64,000 nt of DNA from Symsagittifera roscoffensis (Eukaryota > Xenacoelomorpha > Acoela > Convolutidae), in contig NC_087062.1 in NCBI RefSeq assembly GCF_963678635.1, forward strand, positions 17,907,789-17,971,788. Direction: 5' to 3'. Each line of letters begins with the position of its first letter. Positions within the stretch are counted from its first letter, which is position 1. The notes under the pieces are model-generated. The model was given only the letters and a program-made list of their open reading frames with translations, was not told the origin of the DNA and searched no databases. This document shows positions 46,451 through 55,785 of the stretch, piece after piece. The position numbers were made by a program, and so were the translations under genes.

Positions 46451-49400
46451 TCATCTCGTACTCTTCGCCTTGGAGGTACTGCATCCTGAAGTGCTAGATG
46501 CGGCAAACTGTCTCAACAGTTCCTCTTCATCATCGGGACTAATCACAATCTCCTCCCAAGCCTTCAGCTGTTCATAGGATCGCATCCATTCTCTCTGCTC
46601 CTGCAATCTCTTTGCTTGGTTGGGTAGTGCCTTCACCCTAGCTTCTCGGTTCAAGCAAAAGGAGTTGTGCAGGCTCAAGCTCACGTTCTTCGCCAGGTCT
46701 TCCTCTAGTATCGACTCCCTGGCTTTGGTATTGTCTCTAGACATCTTCCCCACTCTTTTCCATCCCGTCGTGATCGCATTACGATGGGTTAGCAGGGGTC
46801 TCTTGAAAGCTTCCGGCCCAATCTCGGCCTGGAACTGTCGATACTCTTTTTGATGTTTTCTCATGTGATCTTTCGTTGTCATGTACAACCAAGACGTCAG
46901 TGTCGCCCGAAACCATGGAAAGTACCTCAAGCGACTCCATACGTGCCTGACTTCCGTCGGTATGGCGAATACTTTGCACGCAGTCTCAAACAACTCGAGT
47001 CTCCTGCTGTAGTCTATCGCGTATATTGACTCAGCCGTTGGCTTCGTCGCCTCCCGATACTTCGTTATATTCTCTTCTATCCATCTCAGAGCTAACATCG
47101 TACTCACTACTAAGAGCGTCACCTTCTGCCGGTGATCCGGTAGTCCGATCGACCGAATCTCTTCCACATCCCACACCAGGCAAAGGTTCTTGTGATCTGG
47201 ATACCACACCGTTTGTGCCAAACAGTGGCATGGGCATTCCCCATGAGAGATCTCAATGCTCCTGAGATTACGCTCCCCTGAGGCTTCCAAGAGAGGCTCA
47301 AGCTCCATCATTTTCTCGTGCATCGTGTCGTTGTCTTCCAGGTTCGGAGTACTTCCCACAGGTTTCCCGATCACGTTTTGTCTCTCGTGATCGCTCGTGT
47401 TTTCTCTTTCCAACTTCAGAAGATCTTCTCCCCAGATTTCGCTTAAGTCATCTCTCAATTCTTTTGGTACTGTCCCTTTGATTTTTCTCAACAACTTGTG
47501 CGAGTGATGCGACATCCGAGCCAACCTCACGCACTTGGGCACTGAGAAGGCCTTGTCCACCAGTATTCTCTGGCTGGACACTTCCACCATCGCCATGTGT
47601 AGCGGGTAGTGACTTCCGCACAAGTTGGCCATCATTGACCCTATCAGCGATTTCGCGTTCAATGGCAAGCCATAAGCTTCGCTCATGGGAAATCCCATTT
47701 CCGCCTCAAGACCAACCTTCCAGCTCCGGATGTGTTTTTGAGTCACCTGCAACACCCCGGGCCATGATTCTACGCTCAACGCCGTCACTAAATGATGTTC
47801 AGACTCCAGTCTTTCCAGTGCCTGCAGACCACACATTCTCGAGAAGAATCCGAGAGCTGTCGCTATATTCACCGTGGTTCTCGCGTAACATTCCGCTATT
47901 ATTTGCACTTCACTTTTCTCCCTTTCTGTGATGTCTTCGAACCAAGTGACCAGGTCTTCTTTTTGAAACGACAGTATTCTGACGCATGACCGTCCATCGC
48001 AGATGTGCTCTCCGTTCCCACACGTCGAATCCAGACAGCTACCCGGCTCCAATTTCTTTGCTGACCCGGGGTCGCTCGTCCTTTCGCTTGGCTCTTGCAT
48101 CTGGGGCGTGATTAGCTTATGTAGCACACTCAACTTCGCCAGATCTTCATCTTCCGTTGGTGCTAACCTCACTCGCTCTGTGGTTTCCTCGATTAGACTT
48201 GCATGGGGATGTGGACACCAGGAGGGTCTTAGTAGCTTCCATATCACTCCCAAGTTCGTGGTTAACAAGCCATTTCCACCGCCCATGTTCACTTCAACTC
48301 TCTTGTTTGAGCGCGGTATGCTTATCACCTCTGGTGTTTTCTCAAGAATCAGGCCCAGGCTCGGCCCCTCTTTTTCCACCGCGTCTATTTCCATTATTCT
48401 TTCTGTCCAAAACTTCAGTAGCTCCGCTACCTCATGGTTTCTGTGGGCTCCTCCAGCTTCCGAGTCTAAGAAGGGATTGTAGGCTATTCCCATCACTCCA
48501 GACACATATTGGTATTCCCCCTTCTCACTGAGTCTCGAGTACTGTTCTGACGAGGCCAGGTTACGGTGAACATCATGTTCTTCCTCGAACTTCTTATTAG
48601 AGAACCTCCGTACCTCGTCCAGCTTTCGATGGTTCTCTAAGGATAGTCTGGAACCATCTTCTTTCTCTATTCCTGTACTCTGATATACGTTCAAGATGAT
48701 CGTTGAGACTCTTCTCTCCATGGTTTTACTTCCACTTGCTCTCTGGTGGCATGCCAGGATGGTGCTATCAGACATCATTGACATTGTCCATCTCAAGAAA
48801 CATGTGGCATCTTTTCTTCTAGCCAGGCTCAAGCCTGAATTGTCCCTGGCCACGTGTTGCATCAGTGCCTGATACACCTCTAGCTTCTTGCTTCCCAACT
48901 CCAGCCTGTCATACGAGGTCAATGTCTCCAACTCTATTCCCACCAGACTCCAGGTGAACATTAATTGTCCCGCAGTTCTAACGAAGGGATTCGCCATTAG
49001 TGGCGGTGCTGATGAGGATGTCCTCATCGCCTCTTCAAAATGATCCTTCAACAAACTCTGCCAGGACCTCTTCAGATGACTTGCCATCTCTATCTTATTA
49101 ACCTCGGCTTTTTGCTGGGTGGCCCAATTGCGTCGCCTGCGAGCTATTCCACTGTCCAACTTCTTCAAGCAGTCCTCCATTTCCTTCAATGTTTCGAGGG
49201 CCACCCACCACGTCCGGGAAGTGTTCCTCGTCTTGTTCCTCTCCAATGGATCACTCGTCACTTGTTTGCCCATGTCCTGATGTGCCTTCGAGATCCATTC
49301 TTTGCCGATCTCCACTTCCCCTACCTGTCCGTTCGTTGAACCTCTCTTCACGTTTACCTTCTGAGGCTTGAATTCTTCTTCTGACGTCGAACTGGTGGAA

Positions 49401-49948
49401 ACCTCTATTTCCTTTTCTACTTCAAGTGGTTTCCTGAGCTCCGAGCTGTTCTTGTATGCCGCCGTCTTGCATCGGGCCAAAACGATGGGCGCCGTCTCTC
49501 TCAAGTTTCCTTCCGAAACAGCATCCACTGAAGGACTACCCCATCCTTCCACTTCTCTCTTCCTCTTGCGAGTCTTCACATCTCTGCTCGAGGGTGTTGT
49601 GGCTATCATCATTGATTCGACCTCTCCATCCACTCCTTCCAACTCTTGCCTCCCCCCTGCTCGAGCCTTAAGGATATTAGTACTTTTAATCATATTACTA
49701 GTCCCAACCTTATCCCTTTTTATATCATCAACCATTTTATCCACAGTTTTTTGTTTCAGAGTAGAGCTGTCCTCACATTTCTCTTTTCTAGTCTTCGATC
49801 GTGCGTTCCTCAGCTCCACTAGCTTGTTCAGCAGCTCTTTTCTTGCTTTCTCATCCAGGCCCGTTCCTATCTGGAGCGGTTCCCCGAATCTCACTACTGC
49901 GTCCCACAGTTCCTTCTTGAACTTGTCCAGCGTCGTCTCGCTGCCCAC
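46451..49948 (-). CDS. ORF2 C-terminal part (element C), function not recognised
   Basis: A 1,165-codon open stretch. It begins in an acidic/basic linker with a possible nuclear signal (KTRKRKRE), continues with a largely helical region, a Cys-rich patch CLDSTCGNGEHICDGRSC that might bind metal, another conserved CPCHCLAQ motif, and ends with a charged helix and a Ser-rich tail. Aligns end to end with element B. No known domain is evident to me. Confidence 0.7.
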   Translation of the reverse strand: MGSETTLDKFKKELWDAVVRFGEPLQIGTGLDEKARKELLNKLVELRNARSKTRKEKCEDSSTLKQKTVDKMVDDIKRDKVGTSNMIKSTNILKARAGGRQELEGVDGEVESMMIATTPSSRDVKTRKRKREVEGWGSPSVDAVSEGNLRETAPIVLARCKTAAYKNSSELRKPLEVEKEIEVSTSSTSEEEFKPQKVNVKRGSTNGQVGEVEIGKEWISKAHQDMGKQVTSDPLERNKTRNTSRTWWVALETLKEMEDCLKKLDSGIARRRRNWATQQKAEVNKIEMASHLKRSWQSLLKDHFEEAMRTSSSAPPLMANPFVRTAGQLMFTWSLVGIELETLTSYDRLELGSKKLEVYQALMQHVARDNSGLSLARRKDATCFLRWTMSMMSDSTILACHQRASGSKTMERRVSTIILNVYQSTGIEKEDGSRLSLENHRKLDEVRRFSNKKFEEEHDVHRNLASSEQYSRLSEKGEYQYVSGVMGIAYNPFLDSEAGGAHRNHEVAELLKFWTERIMEIDAVEKEGPSLGLILEKTPEVISIPRSNKRVEVNMGGGNGLLTTNLGVIWKLLRPSWCPHPHASLIEETTERVRLAPTEDEDLAKLSVLHKLITPQMQEPSERTSDPGSAKKLEPGSCLDSTCGNGEHICDGRSCVRILSFQKEDLVTWFEDITEREKSEVQIIAECYARTTVNIATALGFFSRMCGLQALERLESEHHLVTALSVESWPGVLQVTQKHIRSWKVGLEAEMGFPMSEAYGLPLNAKSLIGSMMANLCGSHYPLHMAMVEVSSQRILVDKAFSVPKCVRLARMSHHSHKLLRKIKGTVPKELRDDLSEIWGEDLLKLERENTSDHERQNVIGKPVGSTPNLEDNDTMHEKMMELEPLLEASGERNLRSIEISHGECPCHCLAQTVWYPDHKNLCLVWDVEEIRSIGLPDHRQKVTLLVVSTMLALRWIEENITKYREATKPTAESIYAIDYSRRLELFETACKVFAIPTEVRHVWSRLRYFPWFRATLTSWLYMTTKDHMRKHQKEYRQFQAEIGPEAFKRPLLTHRNAITTGWKRVGKMSRDNTKARESILEEDLAKNVSLSLHNSFCLNREARVKALPNQAKRLQEQREWMRSYEQLKAWEEIVISPDDEEELLRQFAASSTSGCSTSKAKSTR

Positions 49949-52397
49949 TTCTCGATTGAATTCCCCCAGGAATTCCTGCCAAGCGAGATCCCAAGAATAT
50001 GTCCCTGTTCCCTTCGAACGTGTTCTTCTCCCTTTCCTCCGAGCTCAAGAGTAACATCCCCATATTGAAGGTCTCACCTGCCAATGGCAACTCTAGGTTC
50101 TTCCGCGGGGACGAGTTCAGAGGTGGTGTGGCAGTATCTGCCCAATTCTCTTCGCTCAAGTCTTTCAACAGCTCTTGAGTGGTGAGTTCCTCCCCTGATG
50201 GCCCTGGTTCAGGTGTATTCCCCACCTCCATGTCTTCTCCAGCTTCACTGAGAGTTTCATCCATACTCTCTTCCTCTGATTCATTTCTTCTTCTCTCGAG
50301 AATTCTTTTGAATCGATCCTCAACGGGTCCACTCCTCTTGTCTCCAGGCGTGTCTACAGACAGTGGTGACGGTGTCGTAGGATCCAGCTTTTTATATTCC
50401 GTCAGGGCTACATGCAGTTGACCTGCTGCATCTAGTTCTGTTCCCTCCTGTGTCACTTCTACTTGTTCCAAGCCATAGGGTGCCTTGTATTTTCTCGTGG
50501 CAAATTTCATTTCATCCACCAATGCGACGTGTCCCTCCATCACGATCATCCTGCCATCATCCCATATGGGTAGCATATTCTCAAGTCCTTCCTTCTCAAG
50601 AGTCCTCAAGACTTTCCGCACCTCATATCCAGGGGGCTGCGAACCTCTACTCTTTTTCGCTTGCGTCGTCCACGAATTTACCTTCATCTCGCTGGTGTGG
50701 AAGTAGACTGCCGCCGTGTAGCCGATGAACAGGGGATCCCAGCCATCCGTGAAATGCCTCTGCGTTTCCTCCGTCATCATCTTCGCCATTATGGAGGGAA
50801 CCACCAAGGGACTATTCATTCCCAAGGTCATCCTCCTGACTGTCGGGAACTCAGGCATGGTGGCTGGTAGGATTTCTTTCTCCATTATGGCCTCCAGCTC
50901 CCTCTTGACTAGCGCAAAGCACTCCTTCCAGGCGGGGATTCTCAAGACTTCTCGTCCGTTGGCCGTCAATGGGTTTAGGTTCCAAAACTTTGGATACATT
51001 TCAATGGGGCCCTCTCGCTTGCCTCCCATTCTACATTGCATTTGTCCCCTGAAGTTGCACACCATCATCTCGGCATCTTTAACTTTTCCGAAGAGTACCG
51101 TGTTGCTCATACGCGCCCTGAGCACCTCCTGCTGACACCAATTCAGCGCTGTACCATCCAGTACGCTGATGAGACTCAAGTGCGTCACCGAGTGACGATA
51201 CGTTATCACCAGGGGGTCTGGAAACGCGTACGTCACTGCTGGACCATAGATGCAGGTCACCACCTCCTCTAGACCTCGGATTATCCCCATTGGGTCCGAC
51301 CTCATTGCCAGGCACAGGTCCGTCAACAGAGGCATCCCTCTGTTCGCCTTCTCCCATTCTTCTCTCGAGGTTGGGTTCTCATCTTCACCCGTCATGTATC
51401 GATTCTGCATCATGAGGTATTGCACCAGCAGTGTCTTCAACCCTGCGGCACACTTGTAGGAGCTGGTTTCAATGCTCGTGTAGACTCTCCCCATAGACAG
51501 AGGTTCTCCATATTCCATTAACCGATGAAACGATACCAATTCCCCATGGGTCAAGAGTACTAGTGCCAGATACCCATCAACTCGAAGTGTCTCCACTCCT
51601 CGACTAAACATGTATGCTGGGCCCATGTTGAACAAGTATCTGGGGTAAACCAAATACAGGGCCAAGAGCAGGCTGATGGACATGCCCAGTATCTCCTGTA
51701 CGAAGGCTCCGAAGATAGTCGCCGTGGTGCCGAACACTCCTGCCAAGAATTCTCTCTCCCAGCAAGGAGTCAAGAACTTGAGAATCTCGTAATCTCTCCT
51801 AGTCTTCAATTCGCCGTTGGCGTGCTCTCTCCAAAATCCTCCAATCGTCACTTCATTGGCGGCCGAGACAAATCTAGCCACCGTCATGTCTCTCGTTTCA
51901 GCTAGCTCCAGTTGCTTCTCTAGAAAACTCCAGATTTGTTTCACGAGGAGTGGTGCTTCCTCCCTCGTCTTATTCGTGACGTTCTCCAGCCTTGGTGTCA
52001 GGAATGGCCACCAGCCATTCTCTTGAGTCAAGCGATATTTCATCGATTCTAACTGTTTCTCCGTCTCGACCACATTTCTTCTCTCGTTGCTGGGACCTCT
52101 AGTCCTGCTGGTGGAATTTGCGACTTTCACATCTATACTCCGGAACCACAGGCTGGCCGTCAACTGGTTTATCGCCGGGTGGTCGTCCCCGATGACTGGG
52201 CTGAACTTGAGTTGTCTAGCAAAGTTCGATATCTCTAGCAAGAGTACCTCATCCAATACAATCAGGACGTCGGCCAGTCCGTAAAAGCCCCTCAGTGCAT
52301 GAGATATGTCAGCCCATGCGGCCGGCAATTCTGATTTGTAAAGCCTCAAGTTCAATGGCTCCAGCTCTCGATTGGGGCTGCCATCAGAATCCGCCAT
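49851..52397 (-). CDS. ORF2 central part (element C), function not recognised
   Basis: An 848-codon open stretch whose last 40 or so codons are out of frame. Early on it contains IGDDHPAIN, which could be the block V equivalent of the second SGNH-like region. Then comes a segment rich in Leu/Tyr/Pro (SLLLALYLVYPRYLFNMGP), several conserved Trp and Cys positions, and an acidic Ser/Pro-rich end. The hydrophobic segment is short and lies mid-protein, so I would not call it a membrane anchor. Confidence 0.65.
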   Translation of the reverse strand: MADSDGSPNRELEPLNLRLYKSELPAAWADISHALRGFYGLADVLIVLDEVLLLEISNFARQLKFSPVIGDDHPAINQLTASLWFRSIDVKVANSTSRTRGPSNERRNVVETEKQLESMKYRLTQENGWWPFLTPRLENVTNKTREEAPLLVKQIWSFLEKQLELAETRDMTVARFVSAANEVTIGGFWREHANGELKTRRDYEILKFLTPCWEREFLAGVFGTTATIFGAFVQEILGMSISLLLALYLVYPRYLFNMGPAYMFSRGVETLRVDGYLALVLLTHGELVSFHRLMEYGEPLSMGRVYTSIETSSYKCAAGLKTLLVQYLMMQNRYMTGEDENPTSREEWEKANRGMPLLTDLCLAMRSDPMGIIRGLEEVVTCIYGPAVTYAFPDPLVITYRHSVTHLSLISVLDGTALNWCQQEVLRARMSNTVLFGKVKDAEMMVCNFRGQMQCRMGGKREGPIEMYPKFWNLNPLTANGREVLRIPAWKECFALVKRELEAIMEKEILPATMPEFPTVRRMTLGMNSPLVVPSIMAKMMTEETQRHFTDGWDPLFIGYTAAVYFHTSEMKVNSWTTQAKKSRGSQPPGYEVRKVLRTLEKEGLENMLPIWDDGRMIVMEGHVALVDEMKFATRKYKAPYGLEQVEVTQEGTELDAAGQLHVALTEYKKLDPTTPSPLSVDTPGDKRSGPVEDRFKRILERRRNESEEESMDETLSEAGEDMEVGNTPEPGPSGEELTTQELLKDLSEENWADTATPPLNSSPRKNLELPLAGETFNMGMLLLSSEEREKNTFEGNRDIFLGSRLAGIPGGIQSRSGQRDDAGQVQEGTVGRSSEIRGTAPDRNGPG

Positions 52398-54415
52398 TCA
52401 CTCCCTTCTGCTATCAGGATCAAGACCGCGTACACGAATTGTAGGGCGGGTGGCATATTTGCGTATCCCGGGGATGTGGTAAACACCACCTTCGTCTTGG
52501 ACCCAAATCTCGAGGCTACGTTCTCTTGTACCTCATTCATCGCCGCAAATAACGCCTGAATAGCCTCCCATATCTTCTTTGATGTCGGAATCTCCTTGCC
52601 CTTCAGTTGCTCAAGAAGTCCCATCGCGTGCAGGTGATCATTCATTCCTGCAAACATTAGCAGCTCAGGTTCACAGGGCATCTCCGACTTTATTGCCACC
52701 ACTAGAGTCAACATCTGGTTCAATTCGGCTCCTGGCAAGGAGTATACCAGAGTCTCCGGCCAGAACAACTTGGGAGACGTTCCTTCGAAGTCCGATCCCG
52801 CCACAATGACTACTCTTGCAGCAGCTGGATCTGCTCTATCATAAACTGCCAGAGTTTTGGCCAGTTGGGTGCCACCACAGGGCTTCCCGTACCTGGGATC
52901 TTCTGCCAACTTCGGACCTTCGTAAGCGGCATCAGGCAATTCCATTCCCCCCGGATTGAGTAGCTTGTCTACCACCTTCAACTGCGCCGGTGTTGCCAAC
53001 CTGATCCTAGCGATGCCAGTTCGGTGCTTGGGAGGTTCTGTTATAAGTCCAGGACCCCCCAACAGTTTGAGAGGCCTGTAGTTAATGGGTCCCATGATCG
53101 TTTTTGTGGGAATTCCAGTCAGGTCTGTGGTCTCCATTAACTTCGCTCTCGAGAAGTGCGCTTCGTGAGCTTTCAACCAGTCTATGCAATGATGTCTATT
53201 CAAATCCTCGTGCGACACTCGTTCGATCCCCAGGGTTTCCGCCAACTCTCGTCTGCATTCCAAACTCTCTAGATCCAGTTCCTTCACCTTCTCAGGATAT
53301 CTCAAGCGGGCAGTCTCCATAGACTTCTTTTCTCTCCTGCCATCTGCCACCACCACAGAGGACATCGCCGAGCCCGGAGGTGTTGATGACTCTACCTCCT
53401 CCGACTCCATTGGCGTGGCACTCTGCAATCGGGTCTGATTGCTCCTTGAACTGTCTCTAGTATCAACTCTCGCTCCCAAGCGACCAGCCAAGGCCCTCGA
53501 GGCAAGGAATGGTGGGTTGGGAGGTGGTCCTAAAGTGAATTGGGCTGTCTCCAGCAGGTCCGCTTCTAGCGTGTTAATGTGTTCCTGGAAGACGTCGTTC
53601 AGCCACTCCGCTCCCCTTGGCCTATCGAAATGGATTCTATCTTTTGAGGTGTCTTCAGGGAATCCCTTTTTCTCCATACGTTCTGCTATGTCCAACAGCC
53701 TGAGAGGAAGCACACTCTTCCGGTGTATGTCTCGGATCATCTTGTTCAGGCTCCGCACCTTCTGGTTCATCTCTAGGGCGTGCTGATCAAACATCATGTT
53801 GTAGGGGACCGTGCATACCGTCAGCAGGATGGGGTCCATCTGGATCCTCAGTTCCTCAAGAAGGCAGCTCATCTTGTCGCACAGCCTCGCTACTTTCCTC
53901 GCTTCTCCCCTTGACACGTCGTTGGTCCCAACCATCAGGGTCACTGTGTAAACTTTGGTCATCCCTAGCATGTCCAGGGTTGCCAACATCTGTGGCGTGG
54001 CAGCTCCAGCGAAACTCAAGACTCCTGTCTGCCAATGGGACCGTATCTGGGTCAACACCCGCACCAGGCTATCCCCTATAATTAGGTGAACTGCACCCTC
54101 TGGCACACGAGGTGGCGCTAGATACTCCACCCAGGCTGCGTCATGGAAGCAGTCCCTCCTGGCTCCCTGTTCCGCACTCCAGTCCAGCCGATTGTGCCTG
54201 TGGTAGTTCCCTTCTGTATTCTTCTTATAGCTTGCGATCACGACATTCCTGACCGGCTGTTCCCTCCAAGTTGGGGGAAGCTCTGGCCTTGTCGATCTCT
54301 CACGACTCTGCTGCTGCAATTTCTCGCCTAGCTCCTTCAGGCGCGATGAGGCGCCACTCACCTGACTGCCACTCGAGGTCGAGGTTGGGGTATATCCTGG
54401 TAACACCACATCCAT
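52352..54415 (-). CDS. ORF2 SGNH hydrolase part (element C)
   Basis: This 687-codon piece carries block I GDSL-like (IIGDSLVRV; Ser codon 54068-54070), a block II Gly in SFAGAATPQ, block III VGTNDVS (codons 53918-53929) and block V DRIHFD (His codon 53630-53632): a complete set of SGNH catalytic residues, predicting an acyl-ester or O-acetyl hydrolase. About 200 residues later a second region has IVAGSDFEGTS, SLPGAELNQ and FAGMNDHLHA, resembling the same blocks in degenerate form. Both regions are conserved in A and B. Substrate unknown. Confidence 0.75.
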   Translation of the reverse strand: MDVVLPGYTPTSTSSGSQVSGASSRLKELGEKLQQQSRERSTRPELPPTWREQPVRNVVIASYKKNTEGNYHRHNRLDWSAEQGARRDCFHDAAWVEYLAPPRVPEGAVHLIIGDSLVRVLTQIRSHWQTGVLSFAGAATPQMLATLDMLGMTKVYTVTLMVGTNDVSRGEARKVARLCDKMSCLLEELRIQMDPILLTVCTVPYNMMFDQHALEMNQKVRSLNKMIRDIHRKSVLPLRLLDIAERMEKKGFPEDTSKDRIHFDRPRGAEWLNDVFQEHINTLEADLLETAQFTLGPPPNPPFLASRALAGRLGARVDTRDSSRSNQTRLQSATPMESEEVESSTPPGSAMSSVVVADGRREKKSMETARLRYPEKVKELDLESLECRRELAETLGIERVSHEDLNRHHCIDWLKAHEAHFSRAKLMETTDLTGIPTKTIMGPINYRPLKLLGGPGLITEPPKHRTGIARIRLATPAQLKVVDKLLNPGGMELPDAAYEGPKLAEDPRYGKPCGGTQLAKTLAVYDRADPAAARVVIVAGSDFEGTSPKLFWPETLVYSLPGAELNQMLTLVVAIKSEMPCEPELLMFAGMNDHLHAMGLLEQLKGKEIPTSKKIWEAIQALFAAMNEVQENVASRFGSKTKVVFTTSPGYANMPPALQFVYAVLILIAEGSEWRILMAAPIESWSH

Positions 54416-55317
54416 CAGAGGAGTACAGGTTGTGTCTCTAGGTTGCGCAAGGAAGGCGTCACGTCATTCGGTATCCAGACCTCTAACCCTTCGCTCATGT
54501 GTTCTCTGGCCTCGCGGTCAAGGTTGAACCGTCCTCTAGCCCTGGGAGCTTCATCCACCTCCATGCGCGACTCTGGCCTCGAGCTGGTCACCACTCGTTC
54601 GTTTGACCTGGCTCCCTTCTGTGCGTCAAGCTCGCGTTGTCGCTGTTCTATCCTTTCCAACTCCGACTTCAGTTGATCACGATTTGCGACGTTCTCCCGC
54701 ACCCTCAGCTCCTGCTGATGTTCAGCCCTTAGCATCTCAAGTAATTTCGACGTCTGATCTCGCTCGTCGACTGCCTGGTCTCTCTCCAGCTGAAGCTTCT
54801 CCCTGTCCAGCTTCGCCTGATCCCGATCGAGGTTCGCTTTATTCCTTTCCTTCAGCGCCTTCTCGAGCTCTTTCTTTAGAACCCCCAGATCCGGATATGC
54901 CTCTGTCGTCTGTTGCGCTCGCGACATCGACGGCACCTTACTCGAGCTCTGGCCTGTGGATCTTGCTGTTGGTCTCGTCGGTAGCGGAAACTCTCCTGCG
55001 CCGTGTTCGGTGTTGTTACTCAGGCCAGGATTTCTTGCCAAGTCAAAGCCCCTTACTCCTCCATCCGCATTCCAAGATAACCATCTGGTCTGTTCTCGAT
55101 TTGATATGCCCTCGGTGGTGTAGCCGACCATCAAGACAGCCTCCGTCGCAGACTCCCTGCACTCACCCTGGTCCTCCAACTGGAGGATCGCATTCAGCAT
55201 CACCGCCATTCTCTCGTCTATCTGGGTGTAGTCCAGGTCCCTCAAGCGTCTGTACAGCTCGTCAAGAGTGGGCTTCTTCAGAGCCGCGGGCACGGAGTTC
55301 CAGAATCGGTCTGCCAT
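54415..55317 (-). CDS. ORF2 N-terminal part (element C): helical region and coiled coil
   Basis: The first 130 residues (MADRFWNSVPAALKK onward) are conserved in all three elements and match no family I know. A Pro/Ser-rich linker follows, then a long charged coiled coil with heptad-length repeats of the type DRDQAKLD, ERDQAVDE. This suggests a multimerising or structural role. A frameshift ends the open stretch; in element B the same region runs straight on toward the hydrolase. Confidence 0.7.
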   Translation of the reverse strand: MADRFWNSVPAALKKPTLDELYRRLRDLDYTQIDERMAVMLNAILQLEDQGECRESATEAVLMVGYTTEGISNREQTRWLSWNADGGVRGFDLARNPGLSNNTEHGAGEFPLPTRPTARSTGQSSSKVPSMSRAQQTTEAYPDLGVLKKELEKALKERNKANLDRDQAKLDREKLQLERDQAVDERDQTSKLLEMLRAEHQQELRVRENVANRDQLKSELERIEQRQRELDAQKGARSNERVVTSSRPESRMEVDEAPRARGRFNLDREAREHMSEGLEVWIPNDVTPSLRNLETQPVLL

Positions 55318-55785
55318 TTTTGCAACTTCGGGATGTATATAGGTAGATGTTAACCAGCTCAAGAATTACCTTACCAACTCAAGTATTACCCAATTCAAGA
55401 ATTCTCTAGAAATGCTCTCTTGCAAGTACTTGCTGTAGATTCGGATTATCGCGTGAGTGTAGTTGGATTTTCAACTTTGTTTTTCAAACTCGATCTGAAA
55501 ACAGAAAGCTCATTAAAACTTAGCATGTCACGTTCCTAACCTAGAGACCCCCCTTCTACCCATATGGTTAAAATCTTATCATTCTCATATCACTTAAAGC
55601 AATTCGATTGGATTTTCCCTTAAGAACATGCAGATTCATTTTATGTTTTAGCACCATCAATTCTTTCTTTTAAAATTCAATTGTCATGCCAATCACATCT
55701 TAAGATCCCTTTACCTGCGCCGCACCCCAGTACCTAACTCAAGACTCCTCCCTCACACCCGACCTGATACCTCCATGTACCCGAC
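55318..55785 (-). other. gag-pol/ORF2 intergenic segment of element C
   Basis: Noncoding; contains the candidate splice acceptor (complement of 55495-55504) and degenerate CTCAAG-containing repeats near 55357-55405. Confidence 0.7.
55495..55504 (-). promoter_or_regulatory. Candidate 3' splice site ahead of ORF2 (element C)
   Basis: CTGTTTTCAG followed by AT, 178 nt before the ORF2 start; the flanks have diverged from A and B but the acceptor core is kept. Confidence 0.4.

Larger units (their letters stand above)
46451..55317 (-). pseudogene. ORF2 of element C: SGNH hydrolase polyprotein of about 2,950 codons with three frameshifts
   Basis: Start at the conserved ATG (55317); the frame is open a little upstream without conservation. 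There is no nonsense codon in the main frame, only three shifts: near 54425 (one base short), near 52380 (one base short in a C run) and near 49985 (about 10 bases short). Order of regions: helical N-terminus, coiled coil, SGNH hydrolase, second SGNH-like region, long unrecognised region, acidic Ser/Pro-rich linker, basic cluster, Cys-rich patch, helical C-terminus. It occupies the env position but shows no signal peptide or transmembrane anchor. Some shifts could be sequencing or assembly errors. Confidence 0.85.

Noticed and set aside
49368-50054. Antisense open frames of 150-250 codons opposite gag-pol and ORF2 (for example here, 24673-25398 and 55886-56515)
   Set aside because: They mirror the codon structure of the sense genes, show Ser/Leu-rich shadow composition and have no independent conservation or motifs.
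46451-55317. ORF2 as a retroviral envelope gene
   Set aside because: It sits in the env position but shows no signal peptide, fusion peptide or C-terminal membrane anchor, and contains a cytosolic-type hydrolase and coiled coil.
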